Source: CALIKW01 sp038998005
GTDB lineage: Archaea; Aenigmatarchaeota; Aenigmatarchaeia; CG10238-14; SCSR01
Direction of reading: 5' to 3'
Length of the DNA stretch: 31,995 nt
Assembly: GCA_038998005.1 (NCBI GenBank)
Contig: JAVZIY010000002.1
Coordinates: forward strand, 1-31,995
Below, piece by piece: positions 6,469 to 21,400 of the stretch. Positions within the stretch are counted from its first letter, which is position 1. Every line of letters starts with the position of its first letter. The position numbers were made by a program, and so were the translations under genes. Under the pieces are notes generated by a model that saw only the letters and a list, made by a program, of their open reading frames with translations, had not been told where the DNA came from and ran no database searches.

Positions 6469-9400
6469 CTAATCTTTCTATCCTTTTTCCTATAGATTCC
6501 AAGTAAGTTTCTGCCATCCTGAAAGCCCCTGTCTTGAGCTTATCCTTTGCTATGTTAAGCTCAATTTCTATGTCATAAGTGTCAATTTTCTTTTTCTTCA
6601 ATTCTTCAACCTTCTTCTCAAACTCCTCTATTTTCTTATTTAGTTTTACGTATTGATTAATTTCATCATCTGTTAAAGCAAAGGGCGAATGCAGCAATGG
6701 CCTGAAAGCTATGAACCATGGCTTTCCATAGTTGTACTCAGGATTTTGGAATAAACCAGTACCAATTGTTAGTTTAGTAACCTTAGAGGCATAGTCACTT
6801 CCATACTTTGACTTAACTCTTCCAATATCTCCCTCATACTTTGTTCTTAGCTGAATTTCGTTTGCTATGTTTGCTCTAATAGCTCCTTTGAAATCTAGCA
6901 ATACTTGTGATATTAGGAATAAGCCAATTCCCCACTTCCTAAATTCTCTGCATGCCCTTTCTATTGCAACATACCCTCCCTTACCTCCATATTTAGGCAA
7001 TAATCTGTGAACCTCATCATATACCAAAAGCAATTTAATTTCCTTTGACTCAGGAGGTCTCATATCAAATACAGATTGTATGCTTCTCCTGACAAAACCA
7101 TCAAGATCCTCTGGTTTTAATCTATTCATTACAAATACTGTAATTTCACCAGGATTCATGTATTTCTTTATATCAATCTCCATGTTAGGATCATCAACCA
7201 AAACTATATTTGTTTTGAAACCTCTTGCATCTGTTGGCTTCAACCCAAATTGTGGGTATAAGTCTAGCATAGCTTTTAATCGGCATGGCTTCATAAAGCC
7301 TGTCCATTGAGCAGTTGGGTCAAAAACTATAATCGGGACTTTTCTCTTAAGCAATTCTTCAGCACTAACCATTGCTGAAACTGTTTTTCCTGAGCCAGTG
7401 CCACCTGCTGCTATTGAATGCATTATTAGCTGGGATAAATCTATGTAAGCCTTAATATTAGTTTCTGCTATTTTACCAACTTCAATTGCATTCGGTCCTG
7501 GTTGAGGTAATTTCTTGAATTCAACAGGCGATATATACCTTGCTTTTGCTGCTTTAGCAGCTCTGTAAGCTGCAAGCCATTTCATTCCTATGAGCAGGGA
7601 AGGAACTCCAACAAATAGTATTATATAAGTTGCCCAATGCATGAAGATTGTTCTAAGTATGAACAAGGGCAATGGTAAAACTGTTACATCAAAGTTATCT
7701 GAAGATAGGGCATACTTACCACCATACCAATAACTTGCATTAACTTCTATCAAATATCTTCCTTCAGAAGTACCTTCAGGTATTTTTATCTCCCTTCTTA
7801 CAGTATTTACTGTCGATACTGCTAAGGTTTCTTGGGATGTTGCTATTACAATTCTTGGATCCAAAAGAGATCTTACAGTATAAGTTACAGTTATATCTTC
7901 AATTTTTTCTGTTTCACCCATGTTAACAAGCTTTAATTCAAAAGTTAGATTTTGTCCAGGATTAACAGCTTTTGACAAAACAGTAACTTTTACGTCCAGT
8001 AAAGGCTCTAAAACAGGCTTCACTACAATTGTCACAGGAATTCTATCCTCTATATTTTCTGTTTTAACAACTATGTCACCTGTATAAATACCAGGAGCAA
8101 TTGTAAGTGGGGCATAAGCTCTTATTGCAGTGACACCCAATCCTTTTGGAGGAACATTGAAAACAGGCTTTTGAATCGTTAAGAGCTGAAATGCAGGCCC
8201 TTCAACAGTTATCCTTACATCAATTAACTTATCCAAATTGTTTGTGACATCTATGGAAAATATTTTTTCTTCTCCTGGTACCAAGGTAGTTTCAAGAAGT
8301 GTAGACTTAATTTGAACAGGAGCTAAAGTGACGTTTGCTCCTGGGCCAGCTCCTGGCGGAATTGCTGGAATTGCTGGAATTGCAGGTATGGTAATGGCTC
8401 CGGCACCACCTCCAGTCACAGGAACTACTGGTGTTGGAGCAGGTGGCAAATATGGGCAATCACTAGGACAATTTTCGGTTGTTTCTCCATACTCGCTTTC
8501 GCACTCACCATTTCCACAAATAAATTCTGCTAAAACATAAGCTCCGCTTAAATCTGTTAAGTTTGCCTTTACATAGAATGCTGAAATGTTTACAGAGTTA
8601 TCGCTATTATCGCGATTTGGATTTGTTATCCTTACCCAAAGTGAGTTTTGTGCAGTAGTGATTTTTGGTGTCCAATTCCCACCATATCTATAAATTCCAA
8701 GTCTGCTTGGGTCATGAATTGGTACATTGCATCCTCCTTCAACACAATCTGAAAAGTTGAAGTAAAGTATGTAGTATGATGGCTTAAGTATAGTATAAAC
8801 ATAAATTGATTTTAGTACAGAGGTTGAGGTTCTTACAGAAGGAATATTTCCAACAACTACTGGATTGAAATAGTTTTGTATCAAGCTTAAATTATACATT
8901 TCTATTCTGTGAGAAAAGCCATATTCCTTAAGTTGAAGTGCTAAATCATATGATTTGGCATCTATTGTTTCATTGTAAATTCCTGTTGTTAAGTTTGGAA
9001 TAATTTCAAATCTTTTTACTTTTGTTCCAGCATCAAACAAGTTAAAGCTTAAGTCTATAACTGGCTCTCCTAAAAGTTCGATATTCTTAGCATATCCGCT
9101 AAATAAAACAGTAGGATAGATTTCAAATGAAGAAGTTTCTAAATTGCAATTTTCAGATAGGTCGCACGCTTTAATTTCTATTGTATAATTTCCAATTAGC
9201 GAAGTATTTGAGAAGTTGAATTCGTAAAGATAATTATCTACTATCTTTGAAATTAAGCTAAAGTTTATAGTTTCACTTCCACCATTTGGATATGTTAAAT
9301 TTCCAGTTATATTCTTTATTCCACCAGACTCAGTAACGTTTGCTTTTATGCTTATGGTTGAATTTGCAGGAACTCTTACTGGTAATATTAAAGTTATTAT

Positions 9401-12400
9401 TGGTGGAATATTATCCATGTAAACTATGGAATCTTCTTCAATATCACTTCTTACCAAGTATTTAGTCCCATTGTAGCTTGCAGTAACGTTTAAGCTATAA
9501 ACTCTTGCTATGCTTAGCTCAGGAGCATAAAACTTAACTCTCCAAAGGTTTTCTGAGGAATTGAAATAGGAAGAATTAATAACTGATAAAGATGAGAGAG
9601 AAGAATTGAAAATTGAAATATTAAAGCTTACATTTTGAGTTACATAGCTTGAGTTTGCACTTATATTTACTTTTGCTTCTATCAAATCGTTCGGAAGAAC
9701 TCTAGTTAAAGGATTAGCCTTTGTTGGGCTAATTATTTTAACCTTGTATACGCTTACAAACATGCTCACAAAACTTTCTTGCATCTTTATACTTGCATTT
9801 TCTCTAAGCTCTCCTGTAATATTTGAAATTATTTTTCCTGTATAGTTTGTATCATAAGGAATGTCTGGAGAAGAATAGTATATGTGAATTGTCTTTGACC
9901 CAGCATAAGGCAAAATAATTTCTTTTTCACTTAAGTTTAAGTATGGCTTAATATTTCCAGTAACTACTAAACTTAAAGGAATTTCTGAATTTCCTGTATT
10001 TACTATAGTTAAACTTCCAAAATAGCCAGAATCTGCTTGTAAAACGCTTCTATGAATTTCTTTTTCTAAATGTTCCCAAGAAATGTTTATAGGAACATTT
10101 ACGTAAACTTGCAAATAACTTGCCTTTCCATCGTATTTTATTTCTATGCTTCCATTGTAACTTCCTGTTTGATAGTTTGGTGGAACATAAATGCTGACGT
10201 TAACTTTTCTTGTTTCTCCAACTGGAATTAAAGTAAAGTTTTCAGGTTCAAACAAAACATCAAAATCTTCACAAACTTTTCCAGAGCTACAATTTATTGA
10301 AACATTAGTTACATTTTCATTACCTATTGATTTAATTGTAAAGCTTGTATTTCCAGCTGTTCCTCCAGGAATTATTTTTGTTATATTTTCTTCAAGAACT
10401 ATTAGCTTTGGATTTTTAGTTACATTTACTATAATAGTTTTATTACTTGAATTATAAGTATCGTTTAGGTTTCTCCAGCTTGCATTTAAGCTTATGTAAT
10501 AAATTCCTGCCGGAGTTGCATTCGGAATTCTTATTTCAGTTAAGTTTGATTTTACCTGTTTTTTCAATATAGTTCCAAACTCAAAGAATTCTGGAAATGC
10601 AGTTATATTAGAAGCATTTATTGTAAGGTTTGAATCAAATGCTCTTGAGCCTCCGGTGTTGTTTAAAGTTATGTTAACAGTAAAGTTTTGCCCGTAATCT
10701 ATTGTTATATCATCTGCAATTATTTGAGTAGCATTTGGAATTATCTCTAGCCAAGTTGTTTTCGAACCTTCAACTTCTATTGCTTGAGTACAAGCTTCTA
10801 AGGAGCGAGTATCGTTAGCACATATTTTTATTAAATGGATTCCTTCATTCAAGCTAAAGTAGCTTAAATTGTAAATATCTCCAAACTTATCCATGAAATG
10901 AACTTCAATTGTCTCATTTGGCAGAGTTACGTTTATCCATGCTTTATCGACTGCAAAATTATCAGTAATTTTTGCCTGTATTGTAACATTTTCATACCCA
11001 ACTTCAAAAACCCTTGGCTCAACAAAAACATCTTCTATTATTGGTGGTATGTCAGTAACATTCAAAGTAATATTTGTTCTTCTCTCCTTTGGATTGGCAG
11101 GTGTTACATTCCTCACAACTATTTCAACTGTGTAAATTCCTTCTACCGCATTACTTGAAACAGTATAATCTAAACTAACATTTCTCTCCATTAATTTTTC
11201 TAAGTCAAATGCAGTTGTTTGTGGAGCTCCAGAAGGATAGGCAGTAATAAAAGCACTTCCATTCCCTGATTTGAGAATTTCAAAAGTAATTTTCACATTT
11301 CCTATGTTTTTGACAGTTATATTACCTATTTTACCGCTTGTATTTAAGGGAAGCAAGACAGTTCCGAAAGTTTCTGGGTTTCTAATCCAAGAATTGTTTA
11401 CAGGAATTGTTAAGTTCAAAAGCATTTCATCATATCCTGCGTTGCTCGTGTTTGCTCTTAACTTAGTCCAGTAAATTCCTGGAGCTTGACCAGCAGGTAC
11501 TGTTAAGCTAATATGCGATACTATGCTTTGGCCTGCACCCAACAAACCAATTTCACTTGGAACAACTGACAAATAGCAAAGAGGACAATCTAGGAATAAG
11601 TTTCCTCCAACTGTAATTAACTTAGTATCCCTTAAATCATCATTTCCTGCAGCAAAAGTTGTTACATTACCAACATAAGTTGATTTATCATGAGGAGTTT
11701 CCTTAACTATTTCCTTAGGTGAAATTTCAACAACAGGATTTGATGATACTGTTATTGAGGTTGAATTAAAGGTTTGACCTAGAGTATTGTCTGGCTCTCT
11801 CCAACCTGCAATTATATAGCTTGTTATTAATTGTGGAAGGGTTGCTGGTGGAACAGTAACTCTTAAGTCCCAAGTGCAATTTTGATTTGCATATAAAGTA
11901 CCGCATTCCTTCATTGTTTCATTATATGTTAAAGAGCCCAATGGTTCTTCTGTATGGGTTAAATTAACTGAATAGGCTGTTGCTGGTCCTATGTTTGTGA
12001 AAGTTATTCTAACGTCAAAGCTAAAGCCTTTAGTTTGAGTTATGTTATATGCTACAATTTCCTGAGGAACTTGCTCAATTAAACCAAAAGTCTTGCCCCA
12101 AACCTCAATACTTTCTACAAAAGTGCTGTTAATATTATATTCTGGAGCAAAATCTCTTGCATAAATTGAGATATTGTAAGTTCCTCCTATCGGTGGAAGA
12201 TAGCTTACGGAATAAGTTGCCTCGAAAAAGCCAAAGCTTTTTTCAGGAATTGTTATGTTGTTCATAGAAAGAATTATTATAGTTCCATTAGGCATGGTTA
12301 TGTTCGCCCAAACAGAATCTATTTCATAATTATCAACAATAGTTGCTGTAATATTTGTTGAATTTAAGTTAGCCTCTATGCTAGAGTTTGGTATAATTGA

Positions 12401-15400
12401 GGCATTATAAATCTTAGGTGGTTCCAAATCCTTAACCCAAATTGTTTCTATAGCTTCTTTTATATTTGCAGAGTAATACTGAGTTCCATTATCTCCTATT
12501 GTACAATTAAAGGTTATATTACCCTTTTGCTCAGGAATAAAGCTATAGCTTGCATATCCAGATGAATTTGTTTGGTAGCTTCCGTTGTAAATGAATTGTG
12601 TTGAGGGTTCCCACTTATAGGAAAAGTTTACTGTATAATCTGAAATACCTGCTCCAGATTCATGGTCTTTTACTAAGCATGTTGGGTAAAATCCTTGTGG
12701 ATAAGGTATTATTCCTACTGGTGAAATCCAAACAACATCTGATAAGCTTGTTATTAAAACTGAAACATTAGCTATACCATCATCATAATAGCTTTTGCTT
12801 GCAACTGCCATGAAGCTGTGCCATCCTGTTCTTTGCTCAGCAACCTGTGGCTGAGGTAGGTAAGTATCCATACCTTGAGCTATTTGTGCGGTTTCATTGT
12901 ACCATTTAACTATTGGCAATAATTCGGCAAAGCTTTCCCCATTTTCACTACTTCCATTAGCTTTTAATGGAATTGATTGAGATTTTGAATAATAGCTTTC
13001 GTTTAATGGCAATATTATTGTTGTGTTGAGAATTCCTTTTATTGTAATAATCGTTGTATTAGTTAGAGAATCTTCATTTCCAGGCTTGGTTGCATTCATG
13101 TAAATTGTATAAGGTCCAGGGGTAATGCTATCATCAGCATTAAAATTAACAAATGAGCACCACCCGCTTGAATTTGTCAAGCAGCTATTTAAGAAATGAG
13201 TTGAATTGTAAAAGCTTACATTTGCGTTTTCAGCATCTCCTATTCCTGCATCTTTCACATGAACGCTTATATTTGTTTGATGAGGAGCAAAAGAATCGTT
13301 TCTATAAATCCAGCTATACTGTCTAACTATTTGGTCTATTATTAGAGGTCTTGCAAGTTTAACCAAAGTTTCTATCTGCGAGGTTGAAGTATTATAATAT
13401 AAAGTTGAATTGCTTTCTATTGCACAAGTTAAATTGTACCATCCTGCAGCCTCTCCGGTTGTATACCAAACATAACTTGCATAACCATTTTCATTAGTTG
13501 AAACATTTGCTAGAGAAGTTCCATTTTTAAGGAAATTAATGATATAATCAGCAATTGATTGGGAAGTATTGCTATCTCTTACATGGCAAGTTATTGTTAT
13601 TGGGGTTCCTGCAGAGGCTATGGTTCCATTTGCAGGTGATATAGAATCGAGCTCGCTCCATCCATAAATATAAATTGAGCTTGAATTGCTGTTTGGATCA
13701 TAATACTGCCTTGAAGCATTTACGTAAATTGTTTCAGGACCAAGCTTATAGGTTTTAGGAACATTCCAACTTGTATTATAGCCTGAAGCTAATAAATTAA
13801 ATGAAGAGTTGTACCAATTAACAGAAGCATCTCCTATTATTTCGCTGCATTCTCCACTTACGCTTGCATTAAGGCTTGTTATTTTTCCTCTATTAATTAT
13901 TGCTCCATTTAAAGGATAAATTAAAGAGACATTAAGCTGGCCATAAACAGTAAATGTTTGGGAAGAAGTGTTAACTTCTTTATAGCAGATATCAGTTGTC
14001 CCAGCCTTCCAATATTGTATTCCAACATTTGAATTGCAATTTGGATTATAAAATACACTACAATTTCCTAATGTTGAAGTGCAATTTAAGATAACAGTAT
14101 AACTACTTCCATCTTCTGTTATCCATACTGTTCCATTAACATTGCTTGGATAAATTCCGTAATCAGTATCTTTAATTATTAACCTGAAATAAGCTTCATT
14201 ATTCCCTATTCTTCTCACACTTGAATTGCTATCAGCACCAATAGAAAGGTAAACATCATCCCTTTCCAAAGTTATGTTTTTAACTTCTGTTGTAGCTTTA
14301 TATCCATATTCATCACTTGTATTTATCTTGTAGTATAATTTTCCATCTTCTCCATTCAAATAATCTTCACAACCAAACCTAACACTAAAGCTTACTGGCA
14401 TGTTAGAATAGCTAGCTTTAACCCATTTCCAATCAACAAGATTCCATGTTTGATTATCACTACTTTTCCAGAGTGTTATGTTGTTGTAATTCTTATCTAA
14501 ATCTGTTATCTTAACACTAAAGGTATAGAGCTCACCCCAACCACCGAAGCTATGGTCTACTGAAAGGTCAGAAAGAGATGGCTGTGATGCTAAGAAGTAT
14601 GCATTTGTTTTTGTTCTAACACTTGGAGTAGGATAATTCTCATAGTATTGCTTTAATGCTGTCATTTCAACATCATGCCATTCATAAGGTTTTCCAGAAG
14701 TATCAAAAGTACAATTGTAAGTTCCATTTCCCAAATCAGAAACAGGTGTACAACTCCAATCACTATAACCTCTTATATCCTTGAAAGTGACTGTTGCTCC
14801 TGGTATACCAAAGCATTCATCATAAACATAACCTATGAAAGGAACTTTTTCTCCTATGAGGAATGATTGTCCGTCAGGATAGGTTATATTCAGTTGCATT
14901 AGAGTTTTTATAATTAAAGTGAAATTCTGAGTTGTAAATTCTTTATAGTATTGATCATAAACCATACCAGCTTTCCATTTTTGAATTCCAGTAGAATAAT
15001 CACAATTAGGATCAAATGGATATTCAGCAACACCCTCAAAGTCAGAGGAAGTTGAAGTTCCAGAATCAAAATCATTTCCGTTTAAAGTTACCCAGAATGT
15101 TACATTTGCATTTTCTGCAGGAAGGTTTCTGTCTATATCAGTAACATTTACTCTGAGATAAAGAATTTGAGTTCCATTCCTCCACACAATTTCTCCATTT
15201 CCTGTCCATACTTGAATTTGAACATCATCCTTTTCTATCGTGAAATTCTTAGGCAAAGTTTCTGTTTGATAACCTCTTGAATCTTGTGCAACAAATTTAT
15301 AACTCCAATTTCCTTTTTTATTCTGGAATAATCCAGGATTCTTGTAATTTAATATTACACTAACATTTAAAGGTCCTTGTAACTCTGGATTACTTTCATA

Positions 15401-18400
15401 ATCTGATACATTTGCTAGTGTCCAATCAGCATCATTTTCCCATTTTACGTATAAGTATACTGTAACATTATCCAAATCTTCATCAGTAACATTAACCTTG
15501 AAGGTCCATGTTTCTCCCCATCCACCTAGGGTTCCATCTTGCTGCGAACTTACATTTTCTCCGTATAAAATTGGTTTTGTTTTTATGAAGAATGCATTTT
15601 CTTTTAAAGTATAACCGTTGTTATAATAAGTCTTATTAGAAGCTATGCTTATGTTATAAATTCCTGCAACAAGTGTTGAAGTATTTCTCGTGCAATTATA
15701 CTCGCCATTACCCATAGGATAAACAGGTGAGCATTCAAAATTTTGCAAACCATGAATTAATGTTATATTTACTGAAGCATCACTTACTGCCACTGGATAA
15801 TCATCTGTTACGCTAACTCTTATACTAATATTTTCCTCTGGTTTAAGATATTCTGTATAAGTTTCTGGTATAAGCAAATAATTTATTAAATCACCATAAA
15901 CTATTAAAATAAATTCGCTAGAATTTGCATCCAAGTAGCATGAATCTTGGTAAGTTCCTCCTTTCCAGTACTGAGGCCCAACCTCATAATCGCTTTTAGC
16001 ATCAAAGTAAACATTCAAATAGCCTGTTGAATTTGTAGTATTTTGTGTTCCAGAATCATAGTTTGTTCCATCCTTAGTTACAAAAATTCTACCTTGTATT
16101 CCGCTTCCAACATAAGAATTTCTTATACTATCCTTTATCCTTAACACAAGCAAATCTTTCTGATACATGCTTCTATTTGCAATACTTTCATTTCCATAAA
16201 CATACTCTATTTCAACAGGATCTCTTTCTATGTTAGGAGCTGAAATATTAGAAGTGTTAAATAAATTTGTTCCATCATCTATTTCAAATTTAAACCAGTT
16301 TAGAGTATAATTTACATCTTGACAGTTGAAATTAGAAACTGTTATAGAGCAATTTCCTTTTCCACCATAAACTGTTGCATTCCCTCTATAAACCCAAGAG
16401 CTTGAGCTTGGTGTGAATGTAAATAGTTTGCAAGTAACATTATCTAGTTGAATATCATCTATATCTGCGCTAAAGGTGAAATTATTTCCCCAGCCTGCTG
16501 AGCTTGGAATAACTGAGAAGTTCTCAACTAATGGAGGGGTGTTGTTAAGATAAATCCAATCAACAAACAAGCTCGAATTTGAATAGTAGTACTCTTTACT
16601 TGAATTAACTCTAAAGCTATAGTAACCTCCTTTCTTGAAAGTTATATTCCATGTTGAGTTATAAAAGCCTGAGCCCAATTCTTCTACTGGAGTAATATTT
16701 TCAAAAGTTAAGTCTGGCCATCTTGCTTCATGAGTTACGCTTGCACTTTCAACATTTTCTCCACATTCTCCCTTAATGCTAGAAGTTACATTAACAGTTT
16801 TTCCTACTTCTATTTCAATATTTGAGCCATAAGCAGGCTCGATTAAGGAATTCTTTAATTGTCCAATTATTGTAAACCCTTGCTCACCAGAGCTTGCAGT
16901 ATAATAACAAGAATCTTCTAAATTAATCTTCCACTTTTGCATTCCAACAGAAAAGCTACAGTTTGGATCAAAAGTGTAGTTAAAGTAGCCATTAGGCTGA
17001 GACAGTAAGCTTAGGTTAAACAAATAGTTTGAGCTATCTGTTGTGATGTAAATTTTTCCACTCACGTTTTCATAAGTTATTTCTAATCCTCTTATAGTAT
17101 CGACAAAGAGTGAAGCAAACCAAGCAGAATCGCTAAACTCTCTTGCGATGCTTGATTTTGAGTATTTAACATCAGCTATGTCAGCTTGATCCTGAGTTAT
17201 GGTAAAGCTTGATTGCTCTTCGTCAGTGTAATTAAAGTTGTCGCTTGCGTTTATCTTATAACCTTTTATTCCCACATCGCTATAAGTTCTGTTGCAAGTG
17301 AAGTTAACAGGATAGAATTCTAAGTTTGTGCAATTCCCCACTGCTGGTACGCAAGTTTTATAACCAAACAATTCCCAACTTCCTGTTAGGTTTAGCCAGA
17401 GGTATACGTTTATAACCGAGCCAAGCTGTGCATTATAATCTTTATCTTCTATGTCAACTGGGAAATGCCAGTTCTCTCCCCATCCGCTTGTGCCATAATC
17501 TGTATAGAGCGATTTTAAAGTAATTTCAGGTTTAGAAGTCAAGTAATAAGAGTTTATAGTAAAGTTTACTTCACTATCGTTATAATAAGTTTTGAAAGCT
17601 TGGACCGAAACGTTAGTATAGCCATAAAGCCAGGTTGGTTCTTCTTGAGCTGTTGTATCTGCTCTAAAAGTACAGTTGTATATTCCGTTTCCCTCGTAAA
17701 ATATTTGACCTTTTGGACTTTGATCTTCAACACAATCTTTGTTTTGTGGATAAGCTCCCAATTGCTGAGAAATTATTGTAACATTTGCTTCGCTTACTCC
17801 TCCGCATTCGTCTGTAACTTTAACTTTTACCGGAACATCTTCAATTCCTTTCAGATAAAACTTTGCGTTTAAAGGTTGCAATAGCTCAATGTTTAACGGA
17901 TCTGTCGTTATGTTTATCGAAAACTCTGAAGAGTTTGCTGCTTTATAAGCTTCTGCATATAAAACTCCAGCCTTCCACTTTTGTGGGCCAACCTTAAAGT
18001 TACAATCTGGGTCGAACTGGCCTGAAGAAGTGTTTATATAGCCTGAAGAGAAAGTTGAAGGAATTGGAGTAAAGTTGAAAGCTAAATTGTTAGTTACCCA
18101 TATTCTTACGTTTGTACTTAGAATTCCGCTTGTTACATCACTTCCTTTATCTTTGTCAAAAACTTTCACACTTAAAGTTTGGTAATTATTTTCAGGTCTG
18201 TGAACAGAAGTATTATTTCCTTCAACATGAATTAAAAGCAAATCATCTTTTGTTATAGTAAAGTTCCCATTTCCTATTTCATAAGTATTGTTAACAAAAT
18301 CTTTTGTCGCGTTGTTATAAATATCTTTTACTTCGCTAACGTTAAACTTGAAAATATGGGAACCTAATCCTGGGTTTGAATAGGTTGACCATGCTGGTAT

Positions 18401-21400
18401 AACAAATGTAACTGTCACATTTTTTCCTTGAACGCTTGAGTTTGTCATACTTGATAAAGGTTGAGCCCAGTCGCCCCCAGCTTGGCTTGAGTTCACCCAA
18501 AGTTTAACTTCCAAAATATCATAATCTTCATCAGTAGCGTTAACTCTAAAGTACCAAGTTTCTCCCCAGCCTCCATCTCCTAAATTCCCAAGATAGTCTC
18601 TACTCTCATACCACCATTCTGTTGTTAGTACTGGCTTGGTTTCAACCCAGAAACCTTTCTGCCAGATAACAAAAGTTTCTAGGGAAGAGTTTGAGTTGTA
18701 GAAGTTTGCGGAAACATTTACACTAGAATTCCATCCTTGTGCTCTGAAGTTGGTTGTGTTAAGTTTGCAAGAATAATTACCATCACCGAGGTTTATTACT
18801 TCTTCACACCACTTAACTTCTGAATCTTTTATTCCACTGAAATTGAGTTGAGCATTAGTTATAGCTAAACCACATTCATCTTTTATCGATGCATTGAAAG
18901 AAACAAGTTGACCATCTTCATAATCACTTCTCAAGTATTTCTCTCCTTTTGGTGAAGTTATGGTTGGAATTAAGTCACCGATTATATAGCTTGTGAAATT
19001 GCTTGAAGCATTTATATCTAAATAACAAGAATCAGTTACTCCAGCAATCCAGTACTGCTTTCCTATGCTATAAGAGCAGTCTGGGTTGAAGTAATAACTT
19101 GCATTTCCAAAGCTATCAGTTTGATTTATAATATCAACTCTATAATTGGTAGAATCGTTAGTAACCCAGAAGCTTACGTTTACGTTAGAAGCATAGCTTA
19201 AGTTTTCCAAATCAAAAACGTTTACAGCTAATCTTACAACTTGATTTATTCCAGAACTTCTATTAACATAGCTATTATCACCAACTATATAACTAATTAA
19301 AACTTGGGATTCAGTTATGTTTGGCCCTTGAATAGCATCAGTGAACCAGGCATTCTCTGGTTCTCCATTTTCAATTTGCCACTTAAACCATTTTGCCTTA
19401 CTTACAATCCACTCTTGACCTTCTGGTTTATCTATATCTTCGCATGTGAAATTATGCAAAGCAACCCAACAAGTTCCTTGTGTAGGAATTCCAGGAGTTC
19501 CTTGAATTATATAACTTCCTTTATACTCCCAAGTTTGCTGATTATCCTTGCTAATAAACAAAGAGCAATTTATAGTATCTCCTTCCTGATCATAAACTGC
19601 TATACTGTAATTGAAAATTCTTGACCAACCTGCTTCGCTTGGGTTAACAATTGGTATAGATGTGTTAGTAGCGTTCCAGTTAACAAGCTGGAACCAGTTT
19701 TCATAAACTGTTGAATTTTGATTGAAATACTCTTTTGTTGAGTTTAACCTAATGCTCCAAAATCCTTCCTTCTTGCCAGTAGAATTCCAAGTGCAGTTAT
19801 ACCAACCTTGATAAGAGTTGTTTATTGGCAAACAAGATTCCCAAGTTTCTAAAGGACTTTTAAGCTCAATCGTATAGCTTGAAGCGTTTATAACAGGATT
19901 TTCATCTCCTCTATAAGCTGAACAATCGCTTAGTGTAGTGAAGTTAATTGATATTAACTCAGTAACATTATAAACTGAACCAAAGCTTGGTTGGTTTAGT
20001 TGATTCTTTAGCTGACCTTTAATCTCGAAAGTTCTTGGAGTCATGTTTTTTACTTCATAACAAGAATCTAAGCTGCCACCTTTCCAGTATTGGATTCCAA
20101 CAGAATAACTACAATTCGGATCAAAACCATAAGTAACATAACCAGAAGAGTTTGTTGTCAAGTGTCTTGTGTAATCCCAGCTTGTTTGGTCGCTAGCATT
20201 AGTTGTAAACCAGATGCTTGCGTTAACGTTAGCAGGAACATAACTATTATTGTCTTTATCTTTTATTCTAAAGACAAAAATCCCTTCTTTTGAACCTTCT
20301 CTTTCTATGATATTAGGTTCTGTAATTTCATTTGTTGGAAATTCTACATCGTCTTGGCTTACTGTTACGCTATCAGAAGCTTCTACCTTATAATTCCAAA
20401 CATCTGAAACATTCCATTTGTAAGCTCTTGTTCCTATATGTTGGCAATTAAAGTCATGCTGAGTGAAGCTTATCTCAGCCCATTCAGAGCATGCCGGAGC
20501 ATAGCATAAAGTTGAATTAACTAATTGGTAGCCTGAGCCAAAATCTATCCATAAGCTTATGTTTAGTTTTTCAAATCCAAGTTCAGAAATTCCTTGATCT
20601 ATATCTCTTACTTGAGCAGAGAAAGCCCAGAGTTCGCCCCATCCTCCTGGGTTTACTGTATCTGAAGTTGTTACTGATAAGCCTTGAATTTGTGGATTTG
20701 TTACCAGAACAGAAGCGTTTATTTTTGTTTTGATTTCAGAACCTTCATAAAACTCTTTTGATGCTTCCATAGTTGCGTTATAATAACCAAGACTCCAGGT
20801 TGAGCTTGAAACAAAGCTACAATTATACCAACCATTTCCTTCATCATTTATACCAACATCATCTGGGCAACCATAGCTAAAAACTCCTTTCACAGTTTTT
20901 AGGCTCACTTCTGCTCCGCTCACTAAACCACAATCATCGCTAACATTTCCCCTTAACAAAATTGTATCGATAGCTCTCCTGAAAGTTTCGTTGTTTGGCC
21001 TTTGAATTTCTACTTGAAGAGGATAGGTTGTGGTGTTTAAGAAGAAAACTGATGAATTAGTTGTTTTATAGCATGTAGAACCAAACTCTGTTTTCCATCT
21101 CAAAGGTCCAATTTTGTAGTTACATCTTGGAGAGGTAGGAAAGATATCAGTTAAGTAACCTCCAGTCTCTGTCCCTGTCGTTATAGTTTTATCAACTGCA
21201 TAGCTGTTTACATCATAAGGATTTGTTGTGACATAAAATCTTGCAGTTCCAGGTTCGCTACTAACAGAAATATTTCTATCTGTATCAATAACTTGAACTC
21301 TTAGTGTAGCGTTGCTTTGAGAAGGAGCTACACTTCTGTTAACTACACTATTATTTCCTTCGACATAAATTACTGCGATATCATTCTTCTCTAAAGTTAA

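Noticed and set aside
6674..7486. FtsK or VirD4 orthologue proper
   Set aside because: The motif set fits the wider HerA-FtsK superfamily, but the domain lacks the FtsK gamma domain and the VirD4 all-alpha domain region; RKWGIGLFLISQ and FDPTAQW favour the HerA/VirB4/TraG-like archaeal branch.
8328..8540. Gly/Pro/Ala-rich plus-strand frame
   Set aside because: It is the complement of the hinge-encoding repeats in the giant gene; the composition arises from the antisense reading.
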